Source: Bacteriovoracaceae bacterium UBA6144
GTDB lineage: Bacteria > Bdellovibrionota > Bacteriovoracia > Bacteriovoracales > Bacteriovoracaceae
Length of the DNA: 24,907 nt
Direction: 5' to 3'
NCBI GenBank assembly: GCA_002435705.1
Contig: DIVA01000065.1
Coordinates: 581-25,487, forward strand
Both the position numbers and the translations under genes were made by a program. Positions 7,146 to 15,513 of this stretch are shown piece by piece (position 1 is the stretch's first letter; the number at the start of each line of letters is the position of its first letter). A model generated the notes under the pieces. That model saw only the letters and a list, made by a program, of their open reading frames with translations. It had not been told where the DNA came from and searched no databases.

Positions 7146-7904
7146 GTGAAAATTTTTTCGTGGAATGTTAACGGAATTAGATCAGTATACCAAAAAGGTT
7201 TTCTTGAATGGTTCACTAGGACATCTCCTGATATCCTATGCCTACAGGAGACGAGAGCTAATATAGATCAGTTTCCTGAAGAATTAGTAAATTATGAAAA
7301 ATATACCTTGCATTATGCGACGGCCCTTAAAAAAGGTTATTCCGGTGTTGCCACCTGGAGTCGTGAAAAAATAATTGACACATTTTTTTTAAAAAGTATT
7401 AAGTTTGACAATGAGGGGCGAACACTTGTTCAGGAATATAAAGATTTTTATCTTATAAACTCCTATTTCCCAAACGGTCAAAGAGACCATGCTCGTGTCC
7501 CTTTTAAATTAAAATACACAGAAGAAATATTTAAACTTACCCAAGAACTGAGGCGTGATAAGCCTGTCATTATTACAGGTGACTTCAATACTGCCCATCA
7601 CCCCATAGATTTGGCGCGCCCAAAATCAAATCTCAAGACAACTGGTTTTCTAGAAATTGAGCGGGCTTTTCATGACAAACTAGAAGCTCACGGACTTGTC
7701 GATGCCTACCGCTATTTCCATCCTGAGAGAGCGCAGTATACCTGGTGGAGCCAGCGGGCGGGGTGCAGAGAAAAAAACATTGGATGGAGAATTGATTATT
7801 TTATTGTTGATGAAAAACTTTTAAAGAAAATTAAGTCCTGTGACATCCATGAAAATGTTTATGGCTCAGATCACTGTCCCATATCACTGACTCTTAATCT
7901 CTAA
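7146..7904 (+). CDS. xthA: exodeoxyribonuclease III / AP endonuclease
   Basis: A 252-residue enzyme of the ExoIII family. It cleaves DNA 5' to abasic sites and degrades 3' ends in base excision repair, with a metal ion. Active-site motifs are all present: WNVNGIR (6-12), LCLQETR with metal-binding Glu35, SYFPNG with Tyr107, and TGDFNTA with Asp146 and Asn148. IDLARPKSN, YTWWS, and GSDHCPI with Asp242-His243 complete the set. The GTG start has AGGA about ten bases upstream. The gene is visibly AT-richer than its neighbours (hand count of 7321-7500: 67 of 180 G+C, about 37%, against 30 of 60 in a stretch of mdh), which may mean separate acquisition. Its 3' end overlaps the convergent response regulator by 21 bp. 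Confidence 0.96.
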   Translation: MKIFSWNVNGIRSVYQKGFLEWFTRTSPDILCLQETRANIDQFPEELVNYEKYTLHYATALKKGYSGVATWSREKIIDTFFLKSIKFDNEGRTLVQEYKDFYLINSYFPNGQRDHARVPFKLKYTEEIFKLTQELRRDKPVIITGDFNTAHHPIDLARPKSNLKTTGFLEIERAFHDKLEAHGLVDAYRYFHPERAQYTWWSQRAGCREKNIGWRIDYFIVDEKLLKKIKSCDIHENVYGSDHCPISLTLNL

Positions 7905-8246
7905 TCGATTGATCAATTGGTAAAGCTGTTCAAACTCCACAGGCTTTACGATCAGAGCATCAATCCCATCAGGGATATTAGTCTTGTCACTAGAATCGTA
8001 GTGACCAGAAACAAGTATAAAGCGCCCAGTGTAACCTAACTTATACCTTAAAATAGCATAAAAATCTAAACCACCCATTTCAGGCATACGCGCATCAGAG
8101 AGTATCACATCGTAAGACTTTGTCTCCGCCATCGCTAAAGCCGCAGAAGGTGAGCTGCTCGTATCAATAGAGAGTCCATGGTCTTGGAAGAACAACTGAG
8201 CAAGATCTAGAATATCCTGTTCATCATCAAGGTATAAAATATTCAT
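7884..8246 (-). CDS. single-domain response regulator (receiver only)
   Basis: A 120-residue CheY-like receiver with no output domain. The acidic pair Asp7-Asp8 (YLDDE), the phospho-acceptor Asp51 (ILSDARMPEMGG), the switch Ser80 (LVSGH) and the invariant Lys101 (IVKPVE) are all intact, so it should be phosphorylatable. Its ATG overlaps the guanine deaminase stop codon in an ATGA arrangement, so it is translated by coupling as the second gene of that operon. No histidine kinase is nearby. The partner could be an orphan kinase elsewhere. The 3' end overlaps xthA. Confidence 0.93.
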   Translation of the reverse strand: MNILYLDDEQDILDLAQLFFQDHGLSIDTSSSPSAALAMAETKSYDVILSDARMPEMGGLDFYAILRYKLGYTGRFILVSGHYDSSDKTNIPDGIDALIVKPVEFEQLYQLINRLEIKSQ

Positions 8247-9559
8247 GAACGCTTAAAAACCTGAAGGCCTCGATAAAAAGTAGCTTCTACATAATCGTCA
8301 AAGCGCACCCGTTTTTTCTCAGCACTTAAGAGCTTAAACAGGCAGGTCTCTGCATCTTTGAAACGCTTATCCTTAAGAGGGATGACAATAAAATTTGCCT
8401 CTTTTCCTTTCCCTAGGTTCCCGGATTTTTTATCCACTCCAAGAATTTCTGCACCTGCGAGAGTGGCCCTGTAAAGCGCTTTAATATAGGTCGCATTTTT
8501 CTTTTTTGCTTTTTTGTTTTGCCTCACAAAAGATTGCATCACATCTAGCATTGACAAAAATGGCCCTCCCCCAATATCACTTCCCAGCGCCCAAGAAATC
8601 TTTTTTTGTTCAACCTTTTTAAAATCAAACAAGCCAGACCCTAAACCGAGCTCCTTATGGGGCGCGTTTGAGGTAGGACAATGTACTAGTGAGGTCTTTG
8701 TTTTCTTTAAAAGGTCTAACTCTTTCGAAGAAAGATGGATGGCATGACCCATGAGACTTCTAGGCCCAAGCATCCCCACTTTGTGATAAATTTCTGTGTA
8801 ATTTTTTACACTCTTAAAGCCTGCTTTTTCTTTATACAAAGACATTACAAAATCAATTTCTGAGGTAGTCTCACTGAGGTGTGACTGCTTAAAAATTTTA
8901 TTTTTATTAGCAAAGCGAGAAGTCTCTTTCATCGTCACAGGGTCAGTGGAAATCGCAAACCTTGGAGTAAGGACGTAGCGATGCTTAAACTTTTTCATAA
9001 GTTTTAAAGCTAAACTCTGGGCCTCTTTGGGTGACTGGGTGAGATTGTCAGGTGAGTTCATCGTCATCAAAACGTTGCCCACGAGGACGTCCCCTTTCAC
9101 TTCTTTCATCGCCGCCTCAAGGGCGTGTTCGTGAATCGAAGAATAACAAGCGCCACCAAGAGTGCCCGTTGAAAGTAGTTTTTTAAAGAATACCTTGGCT
9201 TTCCTTTGAGCGTAGCTTTTCGAGGAGAAACGGTGTTCAGCAGGGAATGTGTACTTTTCTAACCACGTGAGCAGGGAATCCTTTGGCATGGTACGAACGT
9301 CATCTTGCACCCAATGAAAATGCATATCAAAAAAACTTGGAATGATGAGTTTGCCAGGAAACTCATAAAGATTAGATGCTCCGAAATCTTCGACATATTT
9401 CTCACAAGCATGATGATACTCAACGATCTCCAGAATCCTATGATGACCGTCACTGCCCTTTTGTGTAACCAAAACTCCGTCTTTCCAGAATTCACACTCT
9501 TTGTCATTTAGGGGATTAAGAATTGTTGCTCTATAAAAACTTAGTTTACGCGTTGCCAA
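8243..9559 (-). CDS. guaD: guanine deaminase
   Basis: A 438-residue amidohydrolase that would convert guanine to xanthine and ammonia in purine salvage or catabolism. Zinc and catalytic residues are in place: FFDMHFHWVQ (His80, His82), TPRFA with Arg200, QSHLSE with His227 and Glu230, GHAIHLS with His272, and ALGSDIGGG with Asp328. WLEKYTFPAE and LGSGLFDF are segments specific to guanine deaminases rather than other amidohydrolases. The start is TTG at 9557-9559, supported by AGGA eight bases upstream. Only 36 bp separate it from the divergent nfeD start. It is coupled to the response regulator downstream. Confidence 0.93.
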   Translation of the reverse strand: MATRKLSFYRATILNPLNDKECEFWKDGVLVTQKGSDGHHRILEIVEYHHACEKYVEDFGASNLYEFPGKLIIPSFFDMHFHWVQDDVRTMPKDSLLTWLEKYTFPAEHRFSSKSYAQRKAKVFFKKLLSTGTLGGACYSSIHEHALEAAMKEVKGDVLVGNVLMTMNSPDNLTQSPKEAQSLALKLMKKFKHRYVLTPRFAISTDPVTMKETSRFANKNKIFKQSHLSETTSEIDFVMSLYKEKAGFKSVKNYTEIYHKVGMLGPRSLMGHAIHLSSKELDLLKKTKTSLVHCPTSNAPHKELGLGSGLFDFKKVEQKKISWALGSDIGGGPFLSMLDVMQSFVRQNKKAKKKNATYIKALYRATLAGAEILGVDKKSGNLGKGKEANFIVIPLKDKRFKDAETCLFKLLSAEKKRVRFDDYVEATFYRGLQVFKRS

Positions 9560-9595
9560 ACACTCTTTCCTTTTACTCTCCTCATTGGGAGAAGT

Positions 9596-10930
9596 ATGCT
9601 TTCAAACATGAATAAATTACTACTTACCCTCTCGCTTATCACTCTCTGCTTTTCTAGCATCCAAGTGGCGCATGCCTCTCAAACCAATGAAGAGATTGTG
9701 CCTTATAACGTGAGTAAACTCATCGTTCTCAAAATTGAAGCTACCATCAATCCGGCGATTTCTAATTATCTTAAAGTTGAACTGGCTCGTCCAGTCGAAG
9801 ATGACTCTAGCTTATTCATTGTAAAAGTAAATACTCCTGGAGGACTCGTAAGCACCACCAAAAGCATGATTACGACTATCGGAGAATCCAATCATCCGGT
9901 GATTATTTGGGTGACTCCCGAAGGGGCCTCCGCCACCAGTGCTGGAGCGATTATCGCCAGTGCCGCCCATGGATTAGTCATGAATCGCGGCACTAACATT
10001 GGTGCAGCCACCCCAGTTGGATTAGGCGAAGACATCAAAGAGAGTGATGGACGCAACAAAGCAGTTAATGACTTAACGGCATTAGTAAAATCATTATCTA
10101 CGACTCGGGGGCGTAATGGTGAGGCTTTTTCCAATATGATCAGCACAGCTGCCTCCTATCCCGCACAAGAAGCACTGAAACTCGGTATCATTGACGGCAT
10201 TACTTCAAATCTGGATGACATTAGAGCACTCCTACAGGGCAAAGTCCTAACGATCAAAGGTAAAAAGCGCCTCATTCAATTTGCACAGGTGATAGAGACA
10301 GAAGAAAGAACCATGGACATTGGTTTAAGAATTCTCAACATCGTGGCTGACCCCACAACCGCTTATATACTTTTTATCTTGGGAGCAGCTCTCCTCTATT
10401 TCGAATTTCAATCACCAGGCGGCTTGGTCGCAGGCGGCATTGGCTCGTTCTTCCTTCTTTTATCAGGGCTTGCCTTTCAGGTTCTTCCGCTCAACGTAGG
10501 AGCTATCCTTCTTATGGTGGCAGGAATTGTGCTCTTAATTCTTGAAGTCTTTGTGACAAGCTATGGCCTACTTGCGCTCTCAGGCCTTGCCTGCTTAACC
10601 GGTGGCTCACTCTTTCTCTTTCGTCATGACAACAGTTTTATTACAGTCCAATACCCAGTGATCTATTCAACTCTTTTAGGAGTTGCCACATGCATCGCTA
10701 TTATTACTTTTATTTTTCTACGAAAAACACCAAGGATGGAATTCTATACTCACCATAATCAAGCGGCTGAAATTCTCAAGGTTCTAGAGAAAGAAGGAGA
10801 ATTTTATCTTTATCAAGTTAAAGTGGGCGGAGAGATCTGGAAGGCTCGCTCGAGTAAAGAATTTGTGATCGGCGATAAAGTGACAGTGGAACAAAAGCAA
10901 CAAGACACATTTATTTTAGAGATCGTCTAG
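9596..10930 (+). CDS. nfeD: NfeD membrane-bound serine protease (long form, ClpP-class)
   Basis: A 444-residue NfeD of the full-length type. A signal peptide (about 1-28, ending AHA) leads to a ClpP/SppA-like protease domain (about 38-220). It has the NTPGG substrate loop (79-83), a presumed catalytic Ser115 in SATSAGA and Lys155 in GRNKAVND, a Ser-Lys dyad spaced as in the archaeal homologue PH1510. Four to five membrane segments follow (about 250-370), then a C-terminal OB-like NfeD domain. It forms an operon with the downstream slipin (23-bp gap). In the known pairing, the protease cleaves the slipin near its C-terminus. GGGAG precedes ATG 9596 by only four or five bases; Met5 (9608) is a possible alternative start. 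Confidence 0.93.
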   Translation: MLSNMNKLLLTLSLITLCFSSIQVAHASQTNEEIVPYNVSKLIVLKIEATINPAISNYLKVELARPVEDDSSLFIVKVNTPGGLVSTTKSMITTIGESNHPVIIWVTPEGASATSAGAIIASAAHGLVMNRGTNIGAATPVGLGEDIKESDGRNKAVNDLTALVKSLSTTRGRNGEAFSNMISTAASYPAQEALKLGIIDGITSNLDDIRALLQGKVLTIKGKKRLIQFAQVIETEERTMDIGLRILNIVADPTTAYILFILGAALLYFEFQSPGGLVAGGIGSFFLLLSGLAFQVLPLNVGAILLMVAGIVLLILEVFVTSYGLLALSGLACLTGGSLFLFRHDNSFITVQYPVIYSTLLGVATCIAIITFIFLRKTPRMEFYTHHNQAAEILKVLEKEGEFYLYQVKVGGEIWKARSSKEFVIGDKVTVEQKQQDTFILEIV

Positions 10931-10953
10931 CCCTTAGAGGCAAAGGAGTACCT

Positions 10954-11700
10954 ATGGAAACTATCGTGAGCTTTCTTCCGTTTATTTTTATAGTGGGAGG
11001 ATTGCTGGTAAGTTCGGTTAAAATTCTTAATGAATATGAAAGAGGCGTGGTCCTTCGTCTGGGAAAATTCTCAGGAGTCAGAGGACCTGGTCTTATTATT
11101 CTTGTTCCTATGGTTGAGAAGATGATTAAGGTTGATCTGAGATTGGTGACCATGGATGTTCCAGGTCAGGATATTATCTCTAAGGATAACGTAACTCTTA
11201 AGGTGAACGGTGTTGTTTATTTCAAAGTCTCTTCTCCTGAGCGTGCCATCATCAGCGTAGAAAACTATTTTCATGCCACAGGACAAATTGCTCAAACCAC
11301 CCTACGTTCGGTTATCGGTCAATATGAGTTAGATGAAATTCTTGCTCAACGTGATAAAATCAACGTCAGACTTCAAGAGATTCTGGATGAACTCACTGAA
11401 CCATGGGGCATTAAGGTCACAAACGTTGAAGTCAAAGCGATTGATTTGCCTGTGGAAATGCAAAGAGCGATGGCCAAGCAAGCCGAAGCGGAACGTGAAA
11501 AGCGTGCAAAAATTATTTCAGCAGAAGGTGAACTACTGGCTTCTCAAAAACTATCCGAAGCTGCTGCGGTGTTGAGTTCACAGAAAGAAGGTATCACTCT
11601 ACGTTACCTTGAGACGATGAGAGAGATCGCAAGTAACGGTGGGAATACGACAACTTTCTTCCCGCTTCCAAGTGATTTTTTAATGAAGTTTATTAAGTAA
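10954..11700 (+). CDS. slipin / stomatin-like SPFH (band 7) protein
   Basis: A 248-residue bacterial slipin. A single N-terminal hydrophobic segment (about 5-23) anchors it. Next comes the SPFH/band 7 domain (about 25-180), with NEYERGVVLRLGKFSG, GPGLI, PERAIISVENY, TTLRSVIGQYELDEIL and PWGIKVTNVEVKAIDLP, all characteristic of stomatins. An Ala/Glu-rich coiled coil (about 175-215: QAEAEREKRAKIISAEGE) drives oligomerisation. The tail ends FPLPSDFLMKFIK. The start has AAGGAG at ideal spacing. Its partner is the NfeD protease immediately upstream. The family organises membrane microdomains. Confidence 0.95.
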   Translation: METIVSFLPFIFIVGGLLVSSVKILNEYERGVVLRLGKFSGVRGPGLIILVPMVEKMIKVDLRLVTMDVPGQDIISKDNVTLKVNGVVYFKVSSPERAIISVENYFHATGQIAQTTLRSVIGQYELDEILAQRDKINVRLQEILDELTEPWGIKVTNVEVKAIDLPVEMQRAMAKQAEAEREKRAKIISAEGELLASQKLSEAAAVLSSQKEGITLRYLETMREIASNGGNTTTFFPLPSDFLMKFIK

Positions 11701-11715
11701 GAGAACTCGGGGCGG

Positions 11716-11970
11716 CTACCACTGTGGCTGCCCTACTTGCTTATGATTTTTCTCGATTTTATCTACTGATTTTTTTTGATTCTCAATTTTCTGTATCGGG
11801 CTCACTTCTACTGAGGCTGGAGCCCTGGAAGGTTTTTTAAAACTTTCAGCATCTGTTTTAGAATCGGCTTTTATGCCTTCCAGAATGGCCCTATTAAATT
11901 CACCCGCATCGGTTTTGGCGTAAGCCGCTGTAGCGCAAGCAAGAGCAAAAATAAATGAGATGATTTTCAT
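11716..11970 (-). CDS. small secreted Lys-rich protein, unknown function (84 aa)
   Basis: A signal peptide (MKIISFIFALACATAAYA, cleavage after residue 18) leads to a hydrophilic, Lys/Ser/Glu-rich mature region of 66 residues without cysteines after cleavage. No family is recognised. Translation is well supported by AGGAGGGG just before ATG, but that sequence is held in the hairpin at 11975-12005. It lies 52 bp downstream of typA on the same strand, so it could be read from the typA transcript or have its own promoter. Confidence 0.75.
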   Translation of the reverse strand: MKIISFIFALACATAAYAKTDAGEFNRAILEGIKADSKTDAESFKKPSRAPASVEVSPIQKIENQKKSVDKIEKNHKQVGQPQW

Positions 11971-11974
11971 AGAC

Positions 11975-12005
11975 CCCTCCTGTCCGACCTATCGGCGCAG
12001 GAGGG
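11975..12005 (-). promoter_or_regulatory. hairpin sequestering the Shine-Dalgarno of the 84-aa gene
   Basis: On the minus strand ccctcctg (revcomp arm, 11998-12005) and caggaggg (11975-11982) form an 8-bp perfect stem, with an inner 4-bp stem ccga/tcgg and a 4-nt loop. The right arm contains the complete AGGAGG of the following gene, which starts 4 bases after it. The hairpin could regulate translation, or act as the 3' end of typA. There is no U-tract after it, which disfavours a plain terminator. Confidence 0.55.
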
Positions 12006-12022
12006 CTAAAACTTAAGAGATA

Positions 12023-13834
12023 TTATCTAACGACGGTCCGCTTACTTCCGCTGAGTTCTTTCTTGCGGATACGGATGTTTTTCGGGGTTACTTCAACCCA
12101 CTCGTCATCATCGATCCAGTCCAGTGCCCACTCAAGTGTTCTGTGAGGAGTGGGAGGAAGAATAATGTTTTCATCCTTACCCGCGGTACGAACCGAGCTC
12201 AAGTGTTTTTCACGGCAGACGTTGATCACAAGGTCATTCGGACGCGTATGCTCTCCGACAACCATACCTTCATAAACTTCTTCCGTCGGCTTCACAAACT
12301 GCTTCCCAGAAGCCAGGAGATTAAAGAGTGCATAAGGAGTGGTCTTGCCAGCACGGTCTGAAATCAAGGCGCCGTTCTGGCGACCAAGCATTTTTCCGAC
12401 GTATGGGCGGTATCCGAGGAAGTAAGAAGACATAAGACCTTGACCTTTAGTGTCGGTCAAGAAAACTGAGCGGTAGCCGATCAGACCACGTGATGGAATC
12501 TCAAACTCCATACGTGTACGTCCATCACCGTAATTCATCATGTTCGCCATCATCCCTTTGCGAACCGCTAGTTTCTCCGTAATGACACCAGTTGCATCGT
12601 TTGGCACATCAAGAACCAAGCGCTCGTAGGGCTCTTCTTGTTGGCCATCAACTTCGCGCATAATAACTTGCGGGCGAGCGATCATAAGTTCGTAACCCTG
12701 GCGACGGATCTCTTCAAATACGACGGCAATTTGTAACTCTCCGCGAGCTTTCATCACAAACACTTTCGGATCATCCGTTGGAGAAAACTTTAAGGAAACG
12801 TTTGTACGCACTGCTGCCAGAAGGAACTCTTCTAAGCGACGGCTGGTGAGATACTCCCCTTCGCGTCCAGACATCGGAGATGTCGAAACTGATACCTGTA
12901 CAGAAACTGTCGGTGGCTCAACTTCGATGCGTGGGAGAGCCTCGGGAGTTGACGGATCAGTGATCGTGTCACCGATGTCTCCCGTTTCAAAACCAGAAAT
13001 GATGACGATTTCGCCAGCCTCAGCTTTCTCTACCGATGACATGCCAAGACCGTCGAAGATTTGAACACCAGTGATCTTGAAAGGCTTGGGCTTTGTTCCT
13101 TCACGACCAACCCACATGGCTTGCTTCGAGTTATGAATCACGCCACGTTGAATCCGACCAACCATCAACGCACCCAAGTAGTTTGAGTAGGAAAGATTGG
13201 TCACAAGCAATTGTAAGGGACCATTTTTGTCAAAGGTCGTTTCAGGATAGTAGTCGCTCGTGAAGAAATCGAGAAGCGGCTTCATGTCCCCTTCGCGGCG
13301 GTTTTTGTCCTGAGAGGCATAACCGTTACGGCCTGAGCCGTAGTAGAACGGAATATCAAGGTCTACGTCTTTGTCGATCTGAGCAACAATCTCGAGGAGG
13401 AGATCTTCAACTTCTCCACGTACTTCATCGATACGCTCATCTTGGCGATCGACCTTGTTGATAAAAACGCCGATTTTAATACCCCGCTCAAGCGCCTTGG
13501 TCAGAACGAAGCGAGTTTGCGGAAGAGGGCCTTCCGAAGCATCAACCAGAAGCAGTACACCATCTACCATCATCAAAGAACGCTCAACCTCACCACCGAA
13601 ATCGGCGTGACCGGGAGTATCGAGAAGATTGATTTTAGTGTCGTTCCAACGGAAGGCACAGTTTTTAGCGCGAATGGTGATCCCGCGTTCTTTTTCTAGT
13701 TCTCCGGAGTCCATCATACGCTCAGTTGTTTGTTCATGAGCGGAGAAAAGGCCTGATTGTTTGAGTAGTTCGTCAACGAGAGTAGTTTTGCCGTGGTCAA
13801 CGTGAGCCACGACGGCGATGTTCTTGAGTTTCAT
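12023..13834 (-). CDS. typA: ribosome-associated translational GTPase TypA/BipA
   Basis: A 603-residue TypA/BipA of normal length. It binds the 70S ribosome at the elongation-factor site and is needed for growth under stress and for ribosome assembly at low temperature. The GTPase motifs are G1 AHVDHGKTT (10-18), G2 GITI (51-54), G3 DTPGHADFGGEVER (72-85) and G4 NKVD (126-129). EF-G-like domain II/III segments and the BipA-specific C-terminal part follow, with the conserved GRQNGALISDRAGKTTPYAL region. ATG 13832-13834 has AAGGAAA eight bases upstream. It lies 38 bp downstream of the FAD dehydrogenase gene, so the two may be co-transcribed. Confidence 0.97.
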   Translation of the reverse strand: MKLKNIAVVAHVDHGKTTLVDELLKQSGLFSAHEQTTERMMDSGELEKERGITIRAKNCAFRWNDTKINLLDTPGHADFGGEVERSLMMVDGVLLLVDASEGPLPQTRFVLTKALERGIKIGVFINKVDRQDERIDEVRGEVEDLLLEIVAQIDKDVDLDIPFYYGSGRNGYASQDKNRREGDMKPLLDFFTSDYYPETTFDKNGPLQLLVTNLSYSNYLGALMVGRIQRGVIHNSKQAMWVGREGTKPKPFKITGVQIFDGLGMSSVEKAEAGEIVIISGFETGDIGDTITDPSTPEALPRIEVEPPTVSVQVSVSTSPMSGREGEYLTSRRLEEFLLAAVRTNVSLKFSPTDDPKVFVMKARGELQIAVVFEEIRRQGYELMIARPQVIMREVDGQQEEPYERLVLDVPNDATGVITEKLAVRKGMMANMMNYGDGRTRMEFEIPSRGLIGYRSVFLTDTKGQGLMSSYFLGYRPYVGKMLGRQNGALISDRAGKTTPYALFNLLASGKQFVKPTEEVYEGMVVGEHTRPNDLVINVCREKHLSSVRTAGKDENIILPPTPHRTLEWALDWIDDDEWVEVTPKNIRIRKKELSGSKRTVVR

Positions 13835-13872
13835 GTACGGATTTCCTTTCTTTTATTGCGGCTTACTATAGC

Positions 13873-15438
13873 TTATGGGGCAAAGCGTGGCAAAAGCTTT
13901 TCCTGATTTAAAATAGCGAGAGCAACTCTTACACCATCCACCGCGGCAGATGTAATTCCCCCAGCATAGCCGGCGCCTTCACCACAGGGATAAAGCCCTT
14001 TATGACTAGTTGATTCATAGTTTTCTTTTTGCCGAGTAATCGTCAGGGGCGAGGAGGTACGTGTCTCCGGGGCCAGCAGGAGTGCTTCCCCTCGACTAAA
14101 CCCAGGGATGCTCTTTTCAAACTGCTCTAAGCCCTGGCGCAGATGCTCTAGAACTGATGCTGGAAAGATCTCCTCAAAATCCGCTTTAAATATTCCAGAA
14201 GGACAAGAATTCGCGGGGAGCTTTTTGTCGGTTATTTTTTGGTTAAGAAACTCTTCGATGGTGAGACTTGGTATTTCCCGGCCCGTTTGATGCTTTTGTG
14301 AAAGTTTGAAAGCCTTTTTCTCGATTGAGTGCTGAAAATTCAGACCGGCCATAAGCCCCTTCTCTTCCAGCTTTTCACTTTTCACAGACACCACTAAAGC
14401 CGCGTTGGACCAAGGTGAATTACGAGCAAAATTACTCATGCCATTTACCACCAGCCCATCTTTTTCAGTACCAGAAGAAAGCACGTACCCCCCAGGACAC
14501 ATACAGAAACTATAGACTCCAATATCGCTAGTATGATCGTGCCAACTTAAGCGATAACGAGCAGCTCCTAGTTCTGGCGCTTCACAAAATCTTCCGTGTT
14601 GAATCTGATCGATATAGCGGCGTGAGTGCTCAATTCTCACTCCTAAAGCAAAATCTTTTTGTTTCATCTCAACATTTGATTCCATCAAATGCTGATACAT
14701 CTCATGAGCTGAGTGTCCTGTAGCGAGAACGACATGAGGAGAATAAATCTTATCACCATTTTTGAGTTCCACTCCCATCACAGAGGTTCCCTCAAAAAGA
14801 ATTTTTGTGACTTGAGAGTTATAGCGGATTTCGCAACCCTCAGCTTTTAAGCTTTGGCTAATTTTGGTGATGATCGTTCTGATTTTGTTTGACCCCAAAT
14901 GAGGGTTTGAGATATACGCAACTTCGTCGGGGGCCCCAAACTCAACGAGCTTTCTCATCACATAGGGAATGTGTTGGCTCTTCACTCTCGTGATAAGTTT
15001 TCCGTCGCTATAAAGACCTGCCCCACCCTCACCGTAACAGACATTGGTATCCGGATCGAGTTCGCCATAGCGCCAGTAGCGAGCAATCTTCAACATCCGC
15101 TTATCAGCACTCTCCCCTCGCTCCAAGATCACGCTCTTGATGCCATGCTGGGCCAGTCTGAGGGCACAGAATAACCCTGCAGGACCTGCACCAATAATAA
15201 TGGGCTTGAGATGATCATGGTTAAAAACCTCAAACTTCTCACCTTGTGCGTAATTGTCGTTTGCGCCAACTAGCGCTTCCACTGTATACAGAAAACTGGG
15301 GACTCGCCCCCGCGGAGCTCCGCGGGCATCAAGACTTTTAGAGATCACCCGGTAGTCTGTGAGATCAGATAACTGAGACCTGAGGTGAGCCTCAAGGTCA
15401 GCATCAAAGGGTAAGGTAAAGTTTAAGATCTTGGGCAT
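13873..15438 (-). CDS. FAD-dependent dehydrogenase, COG2509 type
   Basis: A 521-residue flavoprotein whose substrate is unknown. An N-terminal domain of about 75 residues has a basic patch (DARGAPRGRVPSFLYTVE). It is followed by the dinucleotide-binding GAGPAGLF (83-90) and ILERGE (104-109), then VCYGEGGAGLYSDGKL, a glycine-rich motif typical of this family. ATGHSA and the C-terminal FAD-contacting CGEGAGYAGGITSAAVDG complete it. The start ATG 15436-15438 has only a weak upstream purine run (GAGGG about 12 bases away). Divergent from cinA with 75 bp between them, and upstream of typA. Confidence 0.9.
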   Translation of the reverse strand: MPKILNFTLPFDADLEAHLRSQLSDLTDYRVISKSLDARGAPRGRVPSFLYTVEALVGANDNYAQGEKFEVFNHDHLKPIIIGAGPAGLFCALRLAQHGIKSVILERGESADKRMLKIARYWRYGELDPDTNVCYGEGGAGLYSDGKLITRVKSQHIPYVMRKLVEFGAPDEVAYISNPHLGSNKIRTIITKISQSLKAEGCEIRYNSQVTKILFEGTSVMGVELKNGDKIYSPHVVLATGHSAHEMYQHLMESNVEMKQKDFALGVRIEHSRRYIDQIQHGRFCEAPELGAARYRLSWHDHTSDIGVYSFCMCPGGYVLSSGTEKDGLVVNGMSNFARNSPWSNAALVVSVKSEKLEEKGLMAGLNFQHSIEKKAFKLSQKHQTGREIPSLTIEEFLNQKITDKKLPANSCPSGIFKADFEEIFPASVLEHLRQGLEQFEKSIPGFSRGEALLLAPETRTSSPLTITRQKENYESTSHKGLYPCGEGAGYAGGITSAAVDGVRVALAILNQEKLLPRFAP

Positions 15439-15470
15439 GCCAATTTATGGCCCTCTTCACTTGTTCCGTC

Positions 15471-15476
15471 TATACT
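15471..15476 (+). promoter_or_regulatory. candidate -10 of cinA
   Basis: TATACT, five of six to the consensus, lies 38 bases upstream of the cinA ATG. No convincing -35 is visible at the proper distance, so this is a position-based guess only. Confidence 0.3.
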
Positions 15477-15513
15477 GAGTCCTAAGAATGGCAAAAGATT
15501 CACGGGGACCACG

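Noticed and set aside
11710..11733. Hairpin gggcggc/gctgccc after the slipin gene
   Set aside because: It has a G-U pair and a 10-nt loop, covers the stop codon of the opposite gene, and lacks a U-tract within 8 bases, so it was not listed as a terminator.
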